NCBI GenBank assembly: GCA_030824805.1
Contig: JAPJRC010000011.1
Location: 1 to 42,616, forward strand
DNA length: 42,616 nt
Direction: 5' to 3'
Source: Micavibrio sp.
GTDB taxonomy: Bacteria; Pseudomonadota; Alphaproteobacteria; Micavibrionales; Micavibrionaceae
In this document: in pieces, positions 26,197 to 34,673 of the stretch
Layout: each line of letters starts with the position of its first letter
Position numbering within the stretch: position 1 is the first letter of the stretch
The notes under the pieces: model-generated
What the model was told of the DNA's origin: nothing
The model's input: the letters and a program-made list of their open reading frames with translations, nothing else
Database searches by the model: none
Translations under genes and position numbers: made by a program

Positions 26197-27814
26197 ATCC
26201 TAAAATCTGTGCGAAGAAATTGCGTACGATCTCATACCAGTATGGCGCGGCTCCTTCGGATGTCGCCGCATATTCCATGAGCCCCAGCATAATGACAATC
26301 GCCCCGATCCATCCCCACCACCCGCTGGAATGGGCTTTCGGCACAATCGTGTTTTTGCCGTCTTTCGCAAGATGTGCCAGGGCCTTGCGGATAGCGCCGG
26401 CGCCCGCCATCCGGATGGAGAGCGTGGTGATGATCCCACCCAGGATCAGAGGCAGAAGATCAAGAACGAAATCGAATTTCACATCGGGCAAATATCCCGC
26501 GATTTTTGATCGCACAGGCAAAAGATAATAAACATAGTCCAGCGCCGCCACGAGAAGCAGTCCGCCGGCGAGCCCGTAATAGCGTGGTTTTCTTGTAATC
26601 TGCGATGTGGTCTGGTCGGCAAGCAGCGCGATTTTTTCCGCCATGCCCTGCGAAAGGCCTATGTCGTAAATTTTCAAAAGATGCTGCGCCGTTTTCTTTG
26701 CGCTTGTTTTGCTGGCGGTGATGAAACCCTGCGCGATAACACGATATCGTGTGGCATTTCTAATCTTGCCTGCAACATCGCCCACATCGCGTGCGGCATC
26801 TTCAAGGTCGCGTACGGCATTGTCGACAATACGGTCCAGTATGGCAGGGAAATTTACAAGTTCGCCCTTATAGCCGAAGAGGCCCGCCTTCACTTCTTTC
26901 TTGCCGACACTGAAAACGATATCGCCGTAAGGAAAGGTCACTTCGTAATTGGCACCGAGAACATTTTCTTTCTCGTCCGCAATTCTGCCGTTCACCTTGA
27001 TGCGCTCTTGCGTCACGAGCAAGGACGCCTGCGTCTCTATCATGTCCGCCGCACCCTTTGGCACGGACTTGCCATCATACTCGAAATAGGTGAGCGCTTG
27101 TGCCGCCGATGTCAGTATGTGCGTTTTCCACCCTTGCCCCGCGCAGACCTGGCATTTCATGGTGCCCGTGGACTGACACATACGGCACGACATCATGCCG
27201 GATCGCTGGCACTGGTCGCACGGTACATAACGTTGCCCCAGACAACGCGTGCATTTCTGTCCTTGCAACAAACCGGTCGTGCGGCAGAGCGGGCACGGCA
27301 TAAGCCCGCGGCCTGAGCATTTTGTACAAGGTTCGATGCGCCGTCCCTGACAGCGCTGGCAAGTGGCCTTGGCCGTGCCCCTGCAGGTGCTGCAGCTTTC
27401 GTGCCATGTGTATTCTTTCTTCAGGAAATCGAGCGGCACGGTCTGACGCACCAGTCCGAAGCCCTGATCCGGCCGGGACAATAATACGCTGGCGATCTGT
27501 GCCTTCGCGGTGGGATCGTTCGCCGCCTGCACCATGGCCTGATCAACGGCCTTTGCCGCCTCGTCGCGTGAGCCGACCTGCTGGCCTACCACGATCTTTC
27601 CAGGCGATGTGCGTTCGCTGCTGGAGGGTTTCAGCTCCAGATAGGTCCCTGCATTCAAAGTGTGGTGCGAAATTTTGTGGGAAGCAACCGACACGCTGTC
27701 CAGTTTCACCCCGTTGCCTTTCAATATCGCGCGTACGCGATCAAGAGCGCTTTTTACAAGCGTCTGTTCGTTTGCCGTCGCGGGGGCTGAAAACGGGGTT
27801 TCCTGCTGCGTCAT
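26195..27814 (-). CDS. Membrane protein with DnaJ-type CxxC zinc-binding repeats
   Basis: The protein is 539 residues. After an N-terminal helical region, eight CxxC pairs lie at residues 141, 152, 163, 174, 188, 199, 210 and 221: two blocks of four with exact 11-residue spacing, separated by one 14-residue step. Several are followed by x-G-x-G as in the DnaJ/Hsp40 cysteine-rich domain, which binds zinc, so about four zinc ions may bind. No J domain (HPD) is present. A middle region of beta and helical segments follows, with a helical stretch near residues 325-350. Three predicted membrane helices (about 412-434, 448-468, 498-517) end the protein. A membrane-tethered chaperone-like or protein-binding factor is possible. 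The function is unknown. Confidence 0.85.
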   Translation of the reverse strand: MTQQETPFSAPATANEQTLVKSALDRVRAILKGNGVKLDSVSVASHKISHHTLNAGTYLELKPSSSERTSPGKIVVGQQVGSRDEAAKAVDQAMVQAANDPTAKAQIASVLLSRPDQGFGLVRQTVPLDFLKKEYTWHESCSTCRGTAKATCQRCQGRRIEPCTKCSGRGLMPCPLCRTTGLLQGQKCTRCLGQRYVPCDQCQRSGMMSCRMCQSTGTMKCQVCAGQGWKTHILTSAAQALTYFEYDGKSVPKGAADMIETQASLLVTQERIKVNGRIADEKENVLGANYEVTFPYGDIVFSVGKKEVKAGLFGYKGELVNFPAILDRIVDNAVRDLEDAARDVGDVAGKIRNATRYRVIAQGFITASKTSAKKTAQHLLKIYDIGLSQGMAEKIALLADQTTSQITRKPRYYGLAGGLLLVAALDYVYYLLPVRSKIAGYLPDVKFDFVLDLLPLILGGIITTLSIRMAGAGAIRKALAHLAKDGKNTIVPKAHSSGWWGWIGAIVIMLGLMEYAATSEGAAPYWYEIVRNFFAQILG

Positions 27815-27916
27815 ACGCGTATCAAATCAGGCGTACCGCTTGGTTTCGCTTTATTGCCCTCACGAATACGCCTCCTCTTGCCAAGAGAGGATAGCCTAGC
27901 AAATACGCGCATTGCC

Positions 27917-27970
27917 TGTCCATCCCGCATCGCGCTTGTCATTGTGTCCATCCCGCCTAGCTGCTATACA
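27917..27970 (+). promoter_or_regulatory. Direct repeats and candidate promoter upstream of the DUF6489 gene and mnmE
   Basis: TGTCCATCCCGC occurs twice (27917 and 27945), 28 bases apart. TTGTGT at 27942 and TATACA at 27965 with a 17-base spacer make a moderate promoter. The second repeat lies inside the spacer, so a protein bound to the repeats could block or aid polymerase. Confidence 0.4.
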
Positions 27971-27999
27971 GAAAACATAGCCCGAATGGAGAGAATGTC

Positions 28000-28260
28000 A
28001 TGAAAGTCAATTTCGATATCGAATGCACGCCCGAAGAAGCGCGCCGCTTTCTGGGCCTTCCGGACCTTGGGCCCATGCAGGAACGCATGATGAAGGAGCT
28101 TGAAGAGCGCATGGCCGAAAACCTTCGCGCGCTCGACCCTGAAACGCTGGTCAAGACATGGATGCCGATGACCATGCAGGGCTGGGGTGAGATGCAGAAA
28201 ATGTTCTGGTCGCAAATGGGCGTCAACATGCCCGAAGATTCCAAAACCAAAAAGAAGTAG
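28000..28260 (+). CDS. Small conserved protein, DUF6489 type
   Basis: The protein is 86 residues with GGAGAG ahead of the ATG. The N terminus MKVNFDIECTPEEARRFLGL matches, from memory, a small alphaproteobacterial family called DUF6489. The middle is a methionine- and glutamate-rich amphipathic helix (PMQERMMKELEERMAENL), then MQGWGEMQKMFWSQM and a basic tail. It is cytoplasmic. Its stop lies three bases before the mnmE start, so the two are cotranscribed. The function is unknown. Confidence 0.8.
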   Translation: MKVNFDIECTPEEARRFLGLPDLGPMQERMMKELEERMAENLRALDPETLVKTWMPMTMQGWGEMQKMFWSQMGVNMPEDSKTKKK

Positions 28261-28263
28261 ACG

Positions 28264-29619
28264 ATGTCCGCCGATACGATCTACGCGCTTTCCTCGGCGC
28301 CCGGCAAAGCGGGCGTTTCGATTGTCCGCGTGTCCGGTCCGGATGCTTTTGCATCCCTGCGTGCCTTGGGAAGAATTTCCGGCGAGATCGTTCCGCGCAT
28401 GGCGCGTTTTATACCGATCCGTGCCAAGGATGACAGCGTGATTGATCAGGCGCTGGTACTACCCTTCAAGGGGCCCGCCTCTTTTACGGGCGAAGACGTT
28501 GTGGAATACCATCTGCATGGCTCCGCCGCCGTGATCGCGGCGCTGATGTCAGCCCTTTCGGAATTCGACGGCCATCGTCCCGCGCAGCATGGCGAATACA
28601 CGCGCCGCGGTTTTGAAAACGGCAAGATGGACCTGACCGAAGCCGAAGCCATCGCCGACCTTATCAACGCCGAAACCCAGATGCAGCGCGAGCAGGCGCT
28701 TTCGCAAATGGGCGGTGCCCTGTTCCGGCTTTACGAAGGCTGGCGCGAACGCCTCGTGCGGGCCATGGCCTATATAGAAGCCGTGATCGATTTTCCCGAC
28801 GAGGATGTGCCGGATTCCGAAGTTGCGAAAGTCCATCCCGATCTTGCAAAGCTGATCGAAGAAATCTCCGCACACTTGAACGACGGGCGCCGCGGCGAGC
28901 GTATGCGCGACGGTATCCAGATTGCCATCGTCGGTGCACCGAACGCGGGCAAATCCTCGCTGCTCAATCTTCTGGCCAGGCGCGATGTGGCCATTGTCTC
29001 TCCGATGGCAGGGACAACCCGCGACGTGATCGAGGTTCATCTCGATCTCGGCGGCTATCCGGTTATCCTGGCCGACACGGCCGGTCTCCGCCCCGAAGAA
29101 GTGCGCGCCGCGGATGAAGCCACTCAGGGCGCGATCGAATATGAAGGCATCCGCCGCGCGTTGGCCCGCGCCGGCTCCGCCGATCTGCGCATATTGATGT
29201 TCGACGGTGCGAACGAGCCGGACCGCCATACGCTCGACCTCGTGAACGAGAACAGCATCGTGCTTTTCAACAAGGCGGACGCCGACGATTTCGATGCCAC
29301 CACCGCGGTTGCGCATGGCGGCCTTTCCTTCTCGGCCAGAACAGGCGAGGGCCTCGAAGCTTTCCTTGCAGCGCTGACAGAAAAAATCCAGACGCTCTAC
29401 GGCGTGTCGCGGGACACCCCGTCCCTCACCCGCGAGCGTCACCGCGCGGCGCTGGAAGAGTGCGTCGCCCGTCTGAGATCCGCGCTTGATGCAAAGCTTC
29501 CCGAATTGATGGCGGAAGACGCGCGCATGGGCGCGCGGGCTTTGGGGCGCATCACGGGCCGCGTCGATGTCGAAGATTTGCTGGATGTGATTTTCCGCGA
29601 TTTCTGTATCGGCAAATAA
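28264..29619 (+). CDS. mnmE: tRNA uridine-5-carboxymethylaminomethyl modification GTPase
   Basis: The protein is 451 residues. The N-terminal formyl-THF-binding domain opens DTIYALSSAPGKAGVSIVR. The G domain carries NAGKSSLLN (G1), AGTTRD (G2), DTAGLR (G3) and NKAD (G4). The C terminus ends FCIGK, with the catalytic cysteine of the CxGK motif. It works with MnmG, encoded about 2.5 kb downstream, to modify the wobble uridine of several tRNAs. The stop is directly adjacent to the convergent AraC gene stop. Confidence 0.97.
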   Translation: MSADTIYALSSAPGKAGVSIVRVSGPDAFASLRALGRISGEIVPRMARFIPIRAKDDSVIDQALVLPFKGPASFTGEDVVEYHLHGSAAVIAALMSALSEFDGHRPAQHGEYTRRGFENGKMDLTEAEAIADLINAETQMQREQALSQMGGALFRLYEGWRERLVRAMAYIEAVIDFPDEDVPDSEVAKVHPDLAKLIEEISAHLNDGRRGERMRDGIQIAIVGAPNAGKSSLLNLLARRDVAIVSPMAGTTRDVIEVHLDLGGYPVILADTAGLRPEEVRAADEATQGAIEYEGIRRALARAGSADLRILMFDGANEPDRHTLDLVNENSIVLFNKADADDFDATTAVAHGGLSFSARTGEGLEAFLAALTEKIQTLYGVSRDTPSLTRERHRAALEECVARLRSALDAKLPELMAEDARMGARALGRITGRVDVEDLLDVIFRDFCIGK

Positions 29620-30519
29620 TTACGCGGCGATTTCCGCACCACCGGACATTCTGATCGATTCAATATCGCGCACAGGCGGATTGCCGAACAGGCGCGCGTA
29701 TTCGCGGCTGAACTGCGACGGGCTTTCATATCCCACGCGGTATGCGGTGGCTGCCGCATCAAGCGCATCGGCCAGCATGATACGCCGCGCTTCGGTGAGG
29801 CGGAGGCGTTTCTGGTATTGCAAAGGGCTCATCGCAGTTACTTCCTTGAAATGGAAGTGAAAGGAGGAAACGCTCATGCCGACCATATCCGCCATTTCTT
29901 CTACCACCATCGGCTTGTCGAAATCTTTCTTGATCTTGCGGATAGCGCTGCTGATACGCTGCATGTTGCTGCCCGCTGTCGCGATCTGTGCGATCTGCGG
30001 CCCGTATTCGCCTGTGAGCAGGCGGTAATGTATCTCGCGCGATATCAACGGCGCCAGCATCGGAATGTCGTGCGGAGATTCCAGCAGGCGGGCAAGGCGT
30101 AACACAGCATCGGCCAGTGGCTCGTCCACATCGCCCACAAAGATGCCGCGGCCTGTCTCGGCACTGGCCTGATGTGCCTGGAGCATCAATTCGGAAACCA
30201 GCCGCGGATCGATGTCTATCTGCAGGCAAAGATAAGGTCTGTTTGCGCTGGCCTGTGTCACCTGCCCGATGACAGGAAGGTCGACGGATACCACAAGATA
30301 CTCCGAGGGCGCGTAATGATAAATCTCGTCTTTGAGGAGAACCTGTTTTTTGCCCTGCACGATCACGCAAAGCGAGGGATCGTAAACGCCGGGCAGTTGC
30401 ATGTTTATTTCCGACAGGCGGATGGTCTTCATGCCCCCTACGGCTGTCCTGGAAATGCCTTCGCCGCTTGCGTATTTTTCTATCAGCGCGGCAAGCTCTT
30501 TTCTCTTTGCTTCCTGCAT
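29620..30519 (-). CDS. AraC-family transcriptional regulator (AraC_N type)
   Basis: The protein is 299 residues from ATG 30519, which has AAGGAG five bases ahead. A GTG two codons earlier is less likely. The N-terminal cupin-like sensor domain (PSLCVIVQGKKQVLLKDEIYHYAPSEYLVVS) is of the AraC_N (PF06719) type. The C-terminal third has the two helix-turn-helix motifs: MADMVGMSVSSFHFHFKEVT, and AYRVGYESPSQFSREYARLFG followed by P. It is divergent from an SDR gene, a common pairing in which the AraC protein controls the oxidoreductase. That control is inferred. Confidence 0.92.
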   Translation of the reverse strand: MQEAKRKELAALIEKYASGEGISRTAVGGMKTIRLSEINMQLPGVYDPSLCVIVQGKKQVLLKDEIYHYAPSEYLVVSVDLPVIGQVTQASANRPYLCLQIDIDPRLVSELMLQAHQASAETGRGIFVGDVDEPLADAVLRLARLLESPHDIPMLAPLISREIHYRLLTGEYGPQIAQIATAGSNMQRISSAIRKIKKDFDKPMVVEEMADMVGMSVSSFHFHFKEVTAMSPLQYQKRLRLTEARRIMLADALDAAATAYRVGYESPSQFSREYARLFGNPPVRDIESIRMSGGAEIAA

Positions 30520-30539
30520 AAACACTCCTTATTCAGGAT

Positions 30540-30551
30540 AATTGTACAATT
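30540..30551. promoter_or_regulatory. 12-base palindrome upstream of the AraC gene
   Basis: AATTGTACAATT is a perfect palindrome 20 bases from the AraC start, in the 177-base divergent gap. An inverted CTGGAG/CTCCAG pair lies further towards the SDR gene. Either could be an operator for the regulator. Confidence 0.4.
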
Positions 30552-30696
30552 TAATAGTTCTATATTCAACGTTTAAGCAAAAGGCAATGACTGCATCTGG
30601 AGAAACAGGCAATAATGCCGTAGCCCTGTGTATTCAAGAAACGAAGGCTCCAGACTATCCTTAAATCATACAACAACGCTTTTAAGGAGAAACATC

Positions 30697-31431
30697 ATGG
30701 AAAATGTACAAGGCAAAATCGTTCTTATCACAGGCGCCAGCAGCGGCATTGGGGAAGCGACAGCCCGCCTTCTGGCGGCCAAGGGTGCGACGGTGGTGCT
30801 GGGCGCGCGCCGCAAGGACAGACTTGAGAAAATCGTGGCAGACATTCAGGCGGCGGGAGGCAAGGCCGATCTTTTTGAACTGGATGTGACCAGCCGCGAA
30901 GACACGAAGACATTCGTGGAATCTGCCGCCAAAAAATACGGGCGTGTCGATGTGCTTTTCAACAATGCGGGCGTGATGCCGCTGGCACCGATGGGCGCTC
31001 TGAAATTCGACGAGTGGGACAATATGATCGATATCAATGTCAAAGGTGTGTTGAACGGCATTGGCGCGGCCCTGCCCCTCATGGAAAAACAAGGCGGCGG
31101 CCACATCATCAACACGGCTTCTATCGGCGCGCATCTCGTCAGCCCTACAGCTGCGGTATATTGTGGCACCAAGCACATGGTCTGGGCGATTTCGGAAGGT
31201 CTGCGCCAGGAACGTGATGACATCCGTGTGACCGTTATTTCGCCCGGTGTGACGGTAACGGAACTGGGTCACGATATTACGGACGACACAGCGGCATCCT
31301 TCCTTAAGGAAGTGCGTAAGAAATCCATCGGTCCGGACGCTATCGCCCGTTCGGTTCTCTATGCCGTCGCCCAGCCTGCAGATGTCGATGTGAACGAGGT
31401 GATTGTGCGTGCGACGAGCAGCAGCTACTAA
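30697..31431 (+). CDS. Short-chain dehydrogenase/reductase (classical SDR)
   Basis: The protein is 244 residues from ATG 30697 with AAGGAG ahead. A longer in-frame reading to 30628 has no support. The cofactor motif TGASSGIG is at residues 12-19, NNAG at 89-92, catalytic S142 and YxxxK at Y155-K159. The ARR after the second strand favours NADP(H). It reduces or oxidises a small carbonyl or alcohol whose identity the sequence does not show. It is divergent from the AraC regulator and ends at a bidirectional terminator. Confidence 0.93.
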   Translation: MENVQGKIVLITGASSGIGEATARLLAAKGATVVLGARRKDRLEKIVADIQAAGGKADLFELDVTSREDTKTFVESAAKKYGRVDVLFNNAGVMPLAPMGALKFDEWDNMIDINVKGVLNGIGAALPLMEKQGGGHIINTASIGAHLVSPTAAVYCGTKHMVWAISEGLRQERDDIRVTVISPGVTVTELGHDITDDTAASFLKEVRKKSIGPDAIARSVLYAVAQPADVDVNEVIVRATSSSY

Positions 31432-31450
31432 CGACGGTCTGTAAAAAACA

Positions 31451-31480
31451 AAAAGGCTCCGCGTGTCGGGGCCTTTTATT
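31451..31480. terminator. Bidirectional intrinsic terminator
   Basis: AAAAGGC-T-CC pairs with GG-G-GCCTTTT around GCGTGTC. T-rich runs follow on the + strand and, through the A run before the stem, on the minus strand. It serves the SDR gene and the convergent HAD-like gene, whose stop lies inside it. Confidence 0.8.
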
Positions 31481-31910
31481 TTGCAACCGGTTCGTAGCGT
31501 TCGGGATGCTTGTATCCGCGCTCGTGCAGGAAGGTTTTTACGCTTTCGTCTTTCGGATTGATGTGCACATCGGCGCGCGCGGCCTGTGCAGGCTCGTCAT
31601 CCACCGCGACAACGTGTTCGCCGTTGGCTTGTGCCTGATCGTAGAAATCCTGTTTCAACATGACACCCGCAACGATCTCCGGTCCCTTGAGGCCGGCCTC
31701 CAGAAGCGCCATCCACGCCTCGAGGGGGTCGCTTGAAATAAACTTTATTGTGAGGTCGGTGTACTGGGCGCGCGCATGCTGCATCAATTTTATTGTGTCT
31801 TCGTATATACGGCCATTGCGGTCTATGGCCGTGCCCATTACATCGATGCCCATGATCTGAATATCGCGGAGCGTTTCATTCCATTTGGCAATAGGGCCGA
31901 ATATATTCAT
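31476..31910 (-). CDS. HAD-like protein with degenerate motif I
   Basis: The protein is 144 residues from ATG 31910. The frame stays open to 31976, and an in-frame GTG at 31919 is another option. No start has a strong ribosome site. GIDVMGTAIDRNG (from residue 21) resembles HAD motif I DxDGT, but the second aspartate is replaced by methionine. KFISSDPLEAW fits motif II, and VVAVDDEP (residues 100-107) fits motif IV with its two acidic residues. The size and spacing suit a small HAD fold. Loss of the second aspartate, the general acid/base, suggests altered or no phosphatase activity. Not a family I can name. Confidence 0.65.
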   Translation of the reverse strand: MNIFGPIAKWNETLRDIQIMGIDVMGTAIDRNGRIYEDTIKLMQHARAQYTDLTIKFISSDPLEAWMALLEAGLKGPEIVAGVMLKQDFYDQAQANGEHVVAVDDEPAQAARADVHINPKDESVKTFLHERGYKHPERYEPVAK

Positions 31911-32087
31911 CAGATCTGCCACGATATATGCTTTCCTTGTGCCAACAATGTGTATGCCGCAGTTCGGTCCTACCACCGGCTTATGGCGGCGGCCTGATCT
32001 GCAAGTATTTTGCCACGCTCGCAGGGCCTGTCTATATGAAAACTAAACTGGCCAAATTCGTTAAAAGGCGCTATATAGCTTTCCGCG

Positions 32088-33962
32088 ATGGAAACAAAAT
32101 TCGACGTAATCATTATCGGCGGCGGGCACGCGGGCTGTGAAGCGGCTGCGGCTGCGGCGCGCTATGGGGCGAAGACGGCTTTGCTCACCCATCGCCTCGA
32201 CACGCTGGGCGTAATGTCGTGCAATCCGGCGATTGGCGGCCTCGGCAAAGGCCATTTGGTGCGTGAAATCGACGCGCTCGACGGCATTATGGGACGCGTA
32301 ATCGACAAGGCGGGCATCCAGTTTCGCATGTTGAACGCCTCGAAAGGCCCTGCTGTACGTGGGCCGCGCTCCCAGGCTGATAGAAAGCTCTATCGCCTTG
32401 AAATGCAAAGAATTTTGGCCGAATATCCCAACCTGACCCTGCTTGAGGGCGGTGCCGAAGACCTTGTTATCACTGACGGCATGGTTACAGGGGTATGCAG
32501 CGGAGATGGACACACATACGCTGCCAAAAGTGTAATCATTACCACCGGAACTTTCCTGCGTGGCCTTATCCATCGGGGTGAAGAAAAGATCCCTGCGGGC
32601 CGTGTCGGGGAAAAGCCATCCGTGGGCTTGGCGCTGACGCTCGAAAAATACGGCTTTCCTCTTGGTCGCCTGAAAACAGGAACTCCTGCCCGTCTTGATG
32701 GCCGCACGATAGATTGGGCTTCGCTGGAGATGCAGAGCGCGGACAACCCGCCAATACCGTTCTCGTATATGACGGACAAAATTACGGTGCCGCAGATCGA
32801 TTGCGGCATTACTTACACGACCCAAAAAACACACGATATTATCCGCGCCAACCTACACCGCGCGCCCATGTATTCCGGTCAGATTGCCGGCACCGGCCCG
32901 CGCTATTGCCCGTCCATAGAGGACAAGGTTGTTCGCTTTGCCGATAAAGAACGCCATCAGATATTCCTTGAGCCGGAAGGTCTTGATGATCCGACGGTGT
33001 ATCCGAACGGTATTTCCAACGCCCTACCTATCGAGGTTCAGGCCGAGCTTTTGGCGTCTATACCGGGGCTGGAAAAGGCCAAGGTCATGGAATGGGCCTA
33101 CGCCATCGAATATGATTATTGCGACCCGCGTGATTTGACGCAAACGCTTGAATCCAAGCGTATTTCCGGCCTGTTTCTGGCTGGTCAAATTAACGGGACA
33201 ACCGGCTATGAAGAGGCTGCGGCCCAAGGTCTTGTGGCCGGCCTGAATGCCGCCATTCTGGCAGGCGCTGTTTCACGTGAAACAATGACGCCTTTCGTTC
33301 TGGACCGTTCCGAGGCCTATATTGGCGTTCTGGTCGATGATCTGATTTCCCGGGGCGCACCGGAGCCATACCGGATGTTTACGTCCCGCGCGGAATACCG
33401 TTTGACTCTTCGTGCCGACAACGCAGATCAGCGTCTGACCGATAAAGCCGTCGATGGCGGTTTCGCTTTTTCCGATCGGGCGAAAGTTTGGGCGGATAAA
33501 AAAGAGGCGCTTGCCAGCGCCCATAATCTTATGCGTCAGACCCTGCAGGCCACGCCGAATGAGCTGGCCAAACATAATATCGTTGTCAATCTGGACGGCC
33601 GCCGCCGCAATGCGTTCGAGCTTTTAAGCTATCCTGAAATAGGATGGTCGCAGATCGAAACTGTCTGGCCTGAGGCAGCGAATATCTCCCCGGCTATCCG
33701 CGAGCAGATAGAAATAGATTCCCTGTATGCCGGTTACACAGACCGCCAGCAAATCGATATCGAAGCTTTCCGCAAAGAAGAATCCATGGCGCTTCCCACC
33801 GACTTGGATTATGCCGCCATAGGCACGCTTTCCACCGAAATTCGCCAGAAGCTGGAGAAGGTTCGTCCCGCGACTTTGGGCGCAGCCTCCCGTATTCCTG
33901 GTGTGACGCCCGCCGCGGTTATATCTCTGCTCCGCCACGTAAAACGCCGTAAGGCCGCCTGA
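32088..33962 (+). CDS. mnmG: tRNA uridine-5-carboxymethylaminomethyl modification enzyme MnmG (GidA)
   Basis: The protein is 624 residues, full length. It opens with FAD-binding GGGHAGCEAA. CNPAIGGLGKGHLVREIDALDG, GPAVRGPRSQADR and the catalytic-cysteine region with GTGPRYCPSIEDK are invariant family motifs, and INGTTGYEEAAAQG follows. It forms the alpha2beta2 complex with MnmE for wobble-uridine modification. It overlaps rsmG by one base (TGATG). A perfect parS site lies within its coding sequence. Confidence 0.97.
   Translation: METKFDVIIIGGGHAGCEAAAAAARYGAKTALLTHRLDTLGVMSCNPAIGGLGKGHLVREIDALDGIMGRVIDKAGIQFRMLNASKGPAVRGPRSQADRKLYRLEMQRILAEYPNLTLLEGGAEDLVITDGMVTGVCSGDGHTYAAKSVIITTGTFLRGLIHRGEEKIPAGRVGEKPSVGLALTLEKYGFPLGRLKTGTPARLDGRTIDWASLEMQSADNPPIPFSYMTDKITVPQIDCGITYTTQKTHDIIRANLHRAPMYSGQIAGTGPRYCPSIEDKVVRFADKERHQIFLEPEGLDDPTVYPNGISNALPIEVQAELLASIPGLEKAKVMEWAYAIEYDYCDPRDLTQTLESKRISGLFLAGQINGTTGYEEAAAQGLVAGLNAAILAGAVSRETMTPFVLDRSEAYIGVLVDDLISRGAPEPYRMFTSRAEYRLTLRADNADQRLTDKAVDGGFAFSDRAKVWADKKEALASAHNLMRQTLQATPNELAKHNIVVNLDGRRRNAFELLSYPEIGWSQIETVWPEAANISPAIREQIEIDSLYAGYTDRQQIDIEAFRKEESMALPTDLDYAAIGTLSTEIRQKLEKVRPATLGAASRIPGVTPAAVISLLRHVKRRKAA
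33269..33284. other. parS centromere site 1 (perfect)
   Basis: TGTTTCACGTGAAACA is the exact 16-base palindromic consensus for chromosomal ParB, located inside mnmG about 2.3 kb before parB. Confidence 0.93.
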
Positions 33963-34567
33963 TGATCCCTGTTTCACGTGAAACCGAACAGCGGTTGAAG
34001 CACTATCAATCCCTGCTTGTGAAATGGCAGGATAAAATAAATCTGGTAAGCTCGACCACGCTCAAGGATAGCTGGAAGCGTCATTTCGAGGACTCTCTCC
34101 AAATCCTTCCCCACCTGTCTGAGTCAGCTAAAACGCTTTACGACATTGGGTCTGGCGCAGGGTTTCCGGGTTTGGTCTTGGCCATGGCACGTCCGGACAT
34201 TGCGGTGACTCTTATCGAATCCGATGCCAAGAAATGCGCTTTCCTACAGACCGTTTCACGTGAAACAGAGATTGGCGTGACGGTTAAAAACATCCGGATA
34301 GAGGGGGCGGTGAAGGCGCTTCCAAGCCCCGATATAATTACGGCGCGGGCTTTGGCACCGCTTGAGACCCTATTTACTTATATCTGGCCTTTGGCGGAGC
34401 ATAATGAAAGCCTCATTTTGATCTTCCCCAAAGGTGAAACCTGGAGTGCCGAGATCGAGACGGCAAAGGCCGCCGGTTGGACGTTTGATGTGGTTGAAAC
34501 CAAAAGCCAAACCGACAGTGCGGCACGGATATTGGTGTTCAAAAGCCTGCGGAAAACGTCTGTATAG
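33962..34567 (+). CDS. rsmG: 16S rRNA (guanine-527 N7) methyltransferase RsmG (GidB)
   Basis: The protein is 201 residues. SAM-binding motif I is YDIGSGAGFPGLVLA, with the acidic loop LIESDAKKCAFLQ after it and ITARALAPLETL as the family signature. HFEDSLQ lies ahead of the methyltransferase fold. It methylates G527 of 16S rRNA. It starts one base inside the mnmG stop. Two parS sites lie in its coding sequence, so its codon choices are constrained: both sites encode VSRET. Confidence 0.96.
   Translation: MIPVSRETEQRLKHYQSLLVKWQDKINLVSSTTLKDSWKRHFEDSLQILPHLSESAKTLYDIGSGAGFPGLVLAMARPDIAVTLIESDAKKCAFLQTVSRETEIGVTVKNIRIEGAVKALPSPDIITARALAPLETLFTYIWPLAEHNESLILIFPKGETWSAEIETAKAAGWTFDVVETKSQTDSAARILVFKSLRKTSV
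33970..33985. other. parS centromere site 2 (15 of 16)
   Basis: TGTTTCACGTGAAACC differs from the consensus at the last base. It lies at the very start of rsmG. Confidence 0.9.
34252..34267. other. parS centromere site 3 (15 of 16)
   Basis: CGTTTCACGTGAAACA differs from the consensus at the first base. It lies in the middle of rsmG. Confidence 0.9.
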
Positions 34568-34584
34568 TCTGTGTATGGGCTGTG

Positions 34585-34600
34585 TGTTTCACGTGGAACA
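34585..34600. other. parS centromere site 4 (15 of 16), upstream of parA
   Basis: TGTTTCACGTGGAACA has one internal change from the palindrome. It is in the 106-base rsmG-parA gap, 11 bases ahead of a candidate parA promoter, where bound ParB could repress parAB. Confidence 0.88.
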
Positions 34601-34610
34601 CCGAATTATC

Positions 34611-34640
34611 TTGACCTTTTCCTCCCGTTTTCGCCATAGT
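34611..34640 (+). promoter_or_regulatory. Candidate parAB promoter
   Basis: TTGACC at 34611 and CATAGT at 34635 with an 18-base spacer form a reasonable promoter. An AAGGGGGATTTAGG ribosome-site region precedes the parA ATG. Confidence 0.45.
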
Positions 34641-34673
34641 GAGCCCACACCATATATATAAGGGGGATTTAGG

